DNA of 64,000 bases, from contig JALCKZ010000001.1 in the NCBI GenBank assembly GCA_022647615.1, forward strand, positions 856,178 to 920,177, written 5' to 3'. Source of the stretch: Bacteroidales bacterium. Its GTDB lineage: Bacteria > Bacteroidota > Bacteroidia > Bacteroidales > UBA932. Made by a program: the position numbers and the translations under genes. Positions 63,943-64,000 of the stretch are shown here, piece by piece. The notes under the pieces were generated by a model. The model ran no database searches and was not told where the DNA came from. It was given only the letters and a program-made list of their open reading frames with translations. The first letter of the stretch is position 1; every line of letters begins with the position of its first letter.

Positions 63943-64000
63943 ATGAAACAGGATTTAGAGATATCTGAGTACATTAAAAGAGAGGAAAACCGCCAGATGC
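63943..64000 (+). CDS. glyA: Probable serine hydroxymethyltransferase, first 19 codons
   Basis: Only MKQDLEISEYIKREENRQM is visible before the window ends. The pattern I-x3-E-x2-RQ at this distance from the start resembles the N-terminus of serine hydroxymethyltransferase. Too short to be sure. Confidence 0.4.
   Translation, partial: MKQDLEISEYIKREENRQM

Overview
The window reads as a chromosomal segment of a member of the Bacteroidetes, most likely order Bacteroidales. The evidence is the FtsX–DUF3098–UppP order, the RseC–RnfBCDGEA operon, lineage families such as DUF4294, GSCFA and DUF3108, a TPR-containing histidine kinase, and several promoters of the Bacteroides type (TTTG, about 19 bp, TAnnTTTG). 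It is moderately AT-rich. I see no rRNA, tRNA, CRISPR, phage or conjugation genes. Genus cannot be fixed from the sequence alone.

Layout. 1–3.0 kb: end of ftsX, DUF3098, uppP, a non-coding triplet-repeat tract and an LpxH-like hydrolase. 3.0–4.4 kb: a RAYT-type (Y1) transposase gene with an alternating 24-bp tandem array, between diverged direct repeats. 4.4–8.2 kb: DUF4294 protein, GltS, M19 dipeptidase lipoprotein. 8.3–19.3 kb: ribosomal operon that starts abruptly at rplP with its own promoter and runs rplP-rpmC-rpsQ-rplN-rplX-rplE-rpsN-rpsH-rplF-rplR-rpsE-rpmD-rplO-secY-map-infA-rpmJ-rpsM-rpsK-rpsD-rpoA-rplQ to a strong terminator. 19.3–28.4 kb: threonine dehydrogenase, QueG, GSCFA protein, a two-component pair, an LptF/LptG permease, Tgt and a bifunctional-nuclease-like protein. 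28.4–32.8 kb: nucleoside transporter, thioredoxin-fold protein, membrane protein and wHTH regulator. 32.8–35.8 kb: nitrosative-stress module (RIC, Hcp, divergent Crp/Fnr regulator). 35.8–38.9 kb: DUF488, thiamine pyrophosphokinase and an ArsR–thioredoxin–permease module with visible operators. 38.8–46.4 kb: fmt, a second LptF/LptG permease, alaS and two M23 peptidase genes, the first frameshifted. 46.4–47.8 kb: a second RAYT element. 47.8–54.6 kb: MerR regulator, NIF3-like, zinc-ribbon protein, aminotransferase, dnaB, DUF3108, RseC. 54.7–60.1 kb: complete rnfBCDGEA. 60.1–64.0 kb: TPR protein, zincin metalloprotease, TrmH-like methyltransferase and the start of a probable glyA.

Two signals are not explained by the genes. 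First, the 9-mer CTGTCGGGA occurs 27 times exactly (17 on +, 10 on −), where chance predicts less than one. Its flanks are AT-rich, and it sits in intergenic gaps, beside stop codons and in low-complexity linkers of enzymes, much like a DNA-uptake or other chromosome-wide recognition sequence. Second, the two RAYT genes share one architecture: flanking direct repeats with hairpins, the transposase reaching into one repeat, and a tandem array of alternating A/B units just upstream of the start codon. Many housekeeping proteins also carry repeat-rich insertions, which suggests active local repeat expansion in this lineage.
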